Source of the DNA: Zavarzinella formosa DSM 19928
GTDB taxonomy: Bacteria > Planctomycetota > Planctomycetia > Gemmatales > Gemmataceae
Reading direction: 5' to 3'
Length of the DNA: 64,000 nucleotides
Assembly (NCBI RefSeq): GCF_000255705.1
Contig: NZ_JH636443.1
Coordinates: forward strand, 686,361 to 750,360
In this document: positions 61,143-64,000 of the stretch, one piece after another
Position numbering within the stretch: position 1 is the stretch's first letter
Layout: each line of letters starts with the position of its first letter
Notes under the pieces: model-generated
Database searches by the model: none
Told to the model about the DNA's origin: nothing
Seen by the model: the letters and a program-made list of their open reading frames with translations, nothing else
Program-made: the position numbers and the translations under genes

Positions 61143-61505
61143 TCAGAAGGCCTGAAGGGCGGCTTGTTCGTCGCCCATGATGGTGAAGAGCTTGTCCAGC
61201 TTGGTGATTTCAAACACCTCGCGGATTTCCTTGGTGATGTTGCACAGGATCAGTTTGCCGCGAACGGCCTGAACCTTGCGATTCATCGTGATCAGCTTGC
61301 CCAAGGCGGCGCTGGAGAGAAACTCCACGTTGCCGAAGTTCAGCAAAATTTTGCGACGACCCAGCTCGTCAACAAGCCGGAAGAGATCATCCCCGATCAT
61401 CTGAATGTTCTGTTCGTCGAGAATTTTCTTGTCAACGAAATTGACCACGGAGATGTCGCCGGAATCTTCGACTTCCAACCGACGTTTGCGAGGCGTTGTG
61501 CTCAT
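61143..61505 (-). CDS. STAS-domain anti-anti-sigma factor (SpoIIAA-like)
   Basis: A 120-residue protein with the STAS pattern: ISVVNFVDKKILDEQNIQMI, LLNFGNVEFLSSAALGKLIT with the phosphorylatable Ser pair, and RGKLILCNITKEIREVFEIT. The leader MSTTPRKRRLE is basic. Phosphorylation at the SS site by an RsbW-type kinase would prevent it from freeing a sigma factor. The likely partner kinase is at 60475-60885. The start at 61505 is chosen because upstream codons (to 61625) bear no similarity. It is divergent from pyrE with 80 bp between the starts. Confidence 0.88.
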   Translation of the reverse strand: MSTTPRKRRLEVEDSGDISVVNFVDKKILDEQNIQMIGDDLFRLVDELGRRKILLNFGNVEFLSSAALGKLITMNRKVQAVRGKLILCNITKEIREVFEITKLDKLFTIMGDEQAALQAF

Positions 61506-61585
61506 GAGACCATCACTCCCGATTGCGGGCCGCGAATGTCGCGTTTGAAGAGAAACCACGGACCAATGAATATGATTGTCGAGGG

Positions 61586-62236
61586 ATGATGCAATGCTGT
61601 CAAGCCGCGACCCGGCGGAAAGCAAAATTCACCCAAACCGCCGAACCACCGAAAACCCGACCGACGGAGCCACCGAACTTGGAACCGACCACCGAAGACA
61701 CCCGTGCCCGCCTCAGGCAATTGTACCTCGACCGGGCGATTTCCTTTGGCAATTTCACGCTCGCCTCCGGCAAAGCGAGCAGCTATTACATCAACTCGAA
61801 AAAAGTGCTTTTCCACGCGGAGGCCGTCGCCCTGCTGGGGGAACTCCTCTACCAGGCGACGCAAGATTTGCCGATCAAGGGCATCGGCGGCCTGGAGGTC
61901 GGCGCCATCCCGATGGCTGCCGCCGCCGCGATGCGCTACCACCAGCACGGCCGGACCATTGAGGGATTCTTCGTCCGCAAGGAGGCCAAAGGGCACGGCA
62001 GCAAGCAACGGGTGGAGGGGGAAATCAAGGCCGGGGACCATGTGGCCGTGATCGATGACGTGCTGACCACCGGCGGCAGCGTGGTTCAGGCCATCAAGGA
62101 AGTGGAAAAAATCGGCGCCATCGTGGACCGAGTGATTTGCGTCGTGGACCGCCTGCAAGGAGCCGGGGAAGCCCTCGCCAAATACGATTTCCGACCGTTG
62201 TTCACGATCAAGGATTTCGGAATTGTGCCGGGCTGA
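61586..62236 (+). CDS. pyrE: Orotate phosphoribosyltransferase
   Basis: A pyrimidine-synthesis enzyme that joins orotate to PRPP to make orotidine 5'-phosphate. Motifs are FGNFTLASGKASSYYINSKK, GGLEVGAIPMAAAAAMRYH, FFVRKEAKGHGSKQRVEG with the active-site loop, and the PRPP-binding HVAVIDDVLTTGGSVVQAI. The N-terminus is uncertain: an ATG pair lies at 61586/61589 behind GAGGG, giving about 216 residues, some 20 to 30 more than usual, and a later non-ATG start is possible. Confidence 0.92.
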   Translation: MMQCCQAATRRKAKFTQTAEPPKTRPTEPPNLEPTTEDTRARLRQLYLDRAISFGNFTLASGKASSYYINSKKVLFHAEAVALLGELLYQATQDLPIKGIGGLEVGAIPMAAAAAMRYHQHGRTIEGFFVRKEAKGHGSKQRVEGEIKAGDHVAVIDDVLTTGGSVVQAIKEVEKIGAIVDRVICVVDRLQGAGEALAKYDFRPLFTIKDFGIVPG

Positions 62237-62245
62237 AGAAAGACA

Positions 62246-62450
62246 CTAACCACAAAGACGCAAAGATCACACAAAGTTTCACAGAGAAAACCAAAACACG
62301 AAGCCAAGTTCAATCAAGAAGACAGAAGAAAACCGGCCAAAGACAAGCAGATGATCTCTTCGATTGGTCTTTTGAATTCTTAATCGAACTTTGCTTGTCT
62401 TTTGGTTTTCTTTGTGAAGCTTTGTGTGATCTTTGCGTCTTTGTGGTTAG
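62246..62450. repeat. Intergenic element with 51-bp inverted arms
   Basis: Left arm 62246-62296 (starting CTAACCACAAAGACGCAAAG) and right arm 62400-62450 are reverse complements with only two mismatches. The centre is about 100 bp and AT-richer than the genes, with a further short inverted pair (AGACAAGC and GCTTGTCT). A third partial copy of the outer end (CTTTGTGGTTAG) follows after 62460. It fills the gap between pyrE and the RNase D-like gene, which are convergent. It might work as a bidirectional terminator or be a dispersed element. Confidence 0.9.
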
Positions 62451-62476
62451 TCTTCCGTCTTCTGTTTTCTTTGTGG

Positions 62477-63685
62477 TTAGTCTTCTTTTGTTCTCGGGAT
62501 CGACCGAACATGGCCGAACTCGAAGGGGGTGTTTCCCTCCAGCGTTTTCACCCGCAAGGCCCGGCGGCCTTCCAGCACTTCGCGGAGCATCGGCAGCACG
62601 ATGCTTTTCCGCCAGCCGTGGGCAAAGCCGCATGTTGGCGGCATCGGCTCGCCCTTTGAATAAGATCGCACCAGTTCCCGCATGTCGGACACCGTGGCGA
62701 CGAGGGACCGGGTCAGGTCTTCCCGGCCGCACCAGTCGGCGAGAACCACGTTCAACAAATCCGTGACCAGTTGCACCGCCTGCGAATCGTTTTCCCGTTC
62801 GGCCTCGGCCGGCCAGGTGTGTGGTGACGAAGCGAGAGCTTCCGTGATGGCGTCGAAAATGTTCTCGGCCTCGACCCGTTGAACCCCGCGCAACGCCATC
62901 ACATCCTGCGGGTCACGGGGGGTTCGCTTCGCCAGTTCGAGAAGCAAATCGTCCCGCAGCACCGTGCGGGCGGGGCGGTTCCGGCGGTTGGCCGTCTCGT
63001 CCCGCCAGGCATACACCGCCCGCAGCACGGCCAGTTCCCGGCTGTTGAGCCCCCCCGCTCCTTTGATCTTCCGCCAGCGTTCCATCTCGATCGGTTCACG
63101 CACCGCGTTCTCGACGAAGTCTTTGAACTCCTCGGCGGCCCACCCGGTGCGACCCAGCTTGTTCAGCTTCGCGTCCATCTTCTTCCACAACGCCAGCAGG
63201 TCGCGCACATCGTTGTAGGCATAGGCGATTTGCTCCCGTGTCAGCGGCCGGCGACGCCAGTCCGTCAGTGTTTCCCCCTTGGCGATCTTGATTCGCAGGA
63301 CAGATTGGGCGAGGGCGGCATAGCCCATCGGATAGCCATACCCAAGCAGACCGGCGACGATTTGCAGGTCATACATCTGGCCGAGGGGTTTGCCGGTCGC
63401 CTGCCGGCAGATGCGCACTTCCTCCCGCCCGGCATGCACGATGACGATCCGGCGGGGGTCGGTGAGCAAGGCCCAGAAATCGTCCAGCGGCCCGCATTCA
63501 AACGGGTCGATGACATAGAGGGCCTGCGGGGTGGCGATTTGAATCAGGCAGAGTTGCGGAACATACGTTTCCTCGCCGACGAACTCCGTGTCGAATCCGA
63601 TGGGCGAGTGCCGGGCGATGTCCTCGCAACACACGCGCAACTGCTCGGCCGTCACAACGTGATGTTCGGGAAGCGTTTTTCTCAT
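62477..63685 (-). CDS. rnd: Ribonuclease D-like 3'-5' exonuclease
   Basis: A 402-residue enzyme that trims the 3' ends of tRNA precursors and other RNAs. The DEDDy core is IGFDTEFVGEETYVPQLCLI (Asp, Glu), VIVHAGREEVRICRQ, YDLQIVAGLLGYG, and QIAYAYNDVRDLLALWKKM (Tyr, Asp). The DWRRRPLTREQIAYA segment is the classic RNase D signature. An HRDC-type helical region follows (RELAVLRAVYAWRDETANRR; DVMALRGVQRVEAENI). Length is somewhat greater than the 370 residues typical of the family. The start ATG at 63685 matches the family beginning. Confidence 0.93.
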   Translation of the reverse strand: MRKTLPEHHVVTAEQLRVCCEDIARHSPIGFDTEFVGEETYVPQLCLIQIATPQALYVIDPFECGPLDDFWALLTDPRRIVIVHAGREEVRICRQATGKPLGQMYDLQIVAGLLGYGYPMGYAALAQSVLRIKIAKGETLTDWRRRPLTREQIAYAYNDVRDLLALWKKMDAKLNKLGRTGWAAEEFKDFVENAVREPIEMERWRKIKGAGGLNSRELAVLRAVYAWRDETANRRNRPARTVLRDDLLLELAKRTPRDPQDVMALRGVQRVEAENIFDAITEALASSPHTWPAEAERENDSQAVQLVTDLLNVVLADWCGREDLTRSLVATVSDMRELVRSYSKGEPMPPTCGFAHGWRKSIVLPMLREVLEGRRALRVKTLEGNTPFEFGHVRSIPRTKED

Positions 63686-64000
63686 TCAGGCAATTTATCA
63701 CACCTTTGGGATGGGACACACAAACTATTTTTCCGGCCGTTCAACGACGGGGTTCTTGTCGTTCCCCCATTCGTTCTAATTCTTGTAATGCACGTCACGC
63801 GGCCACGAATGAACAAACCATCTTTGACAAGCCTTCACGCCAAAGCGTTACAGGCCCTCAGTTTTCCAGAATGTAAAAGTGGTCAAAATCAGCATCAAAA
63901 GTGACCGGAAAAGGTGGAAAACACCCCTCCGGCGACCATTTTCAGACCATTTGAGACCCAAAAAGTGGTCAAAAACAGTGGGCCAACTGAACACTATTTT
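63686..64000. other. Window-end intergenic stretch with a 14-bp direct repeat
   Basis: No gene is supported. AAAAGTGGTCAAAA occurs at 63875-63888 and again at 63961-63974, 86 bp apart, with related GACCATTT segments between them. Too little is visible to decide whether this is the edge of a larger element. Confidence 0.3.

Noticed and set aside
1..64000. tRNA or rRNA genes
   Set aside because: No stretch in the intergenic regions showed a cloverleaf with a T-loop consensus or ribosomal RNA signature when read by eye; a covariance-model scan would be needed to be certain.

Overview
The window looks like a chromosomal segment of a planctomycete, most likely of the Gemmata group (Gemmataceae). 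This is inferred from content, not from a marker gene. The supporting families are a DUF1559 prepilin-type protein, receptor-like Ser/Thr kinases with one membrane segment, secreted PPC-domain and carboxypeptidase-regulatory-like lipoproteins, a secreted protease with an N-terminal LEARLTP motif, several Uma2/DUF4058 nuclease-fold proteins, a cbb3 oxidase operon and many short intergenic inverted repeats. The DNA is GC-rich with a few AT-richer patches. I found no rRNA, tRNA, CRISPR array, transposase or prophage.

Layout. 1-1347: a WD40 protein cut by the window edge. 1553-4639 (minus): a cbb3 oxidase operon in the order ccoS-ccoN-ccoO-ccoP-like. 4761-7603 (minus): a lipoprotein, a small membrane protein, a DUF1559 protein and a YbaN-like protein. 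7705-8376: rpe. 8485-14399: three tandem secreted TPR-like paralogues, each behind the same promoter-like leader; the first is broken by an in-frame TAG. 14580-17144: an ATP-grasp/alpha-E fusion. 17104-25031: a secreted protein, a Ser/Thr kinase, a membrane protein with a degenerate trypsin fold and a PPC-domain protein. 25286-29494: a GH3-like enzyme, a DUF4058-like protein and a translationally coupled ATPase plus TOPRIM/DUF4276-like pair, which is the best candidate for an undescribed defence-type system here. 29538-34879: an AI-2E transporter, a membrane protein, pyruvate kinase, a lipoprotein and an enolase-superfamily enzyme. 34906-37326: a Ser/Thr kinase fused to a branched-chain amino-acid binding-protein-like sensor.

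37534-40802 carries small hypothetical proteins and a methyltransferase. 40806-48281 (minus) is a complete glycine-cleavage locus (gcvT, gcvH, split gcvPA/gcvPB) with three Uma2 genes and one DUF4058 gene lying between its members. 48541-54983 holds a zinc-ribbon protein, a PolB-like 3'-5' exonuclease, an Rpn-like nuclease and mfd. 55224-60164 holds a secreted protein, a YfbK-like VWA lipoprotein and an active-looking trypsin-like protease with Ca-binding-type repeats. 60475-63685 holds an anti-sigma kinase/STAS pair, pyrE and an RNase D-like exonuclease.

The housekeeping functions are central carbon metabolism (rpe, pyk), one-carbon/glycine metabolism (gcv), respiration at low oxygen (cbb3), pyrimidine synthesis (pyrE) and repair or RNA turnover (mfd, rnd). 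Around them sits lineage-specific surface and signalling machinery. Long perfect or near-perfect inverted repeats lie at 25063-25210, 60319-60450 and 62246-62450. An 8-bp tandem motif appears at both 2896-3003 and 60285-60318. These look like dispersed non-coding elements.
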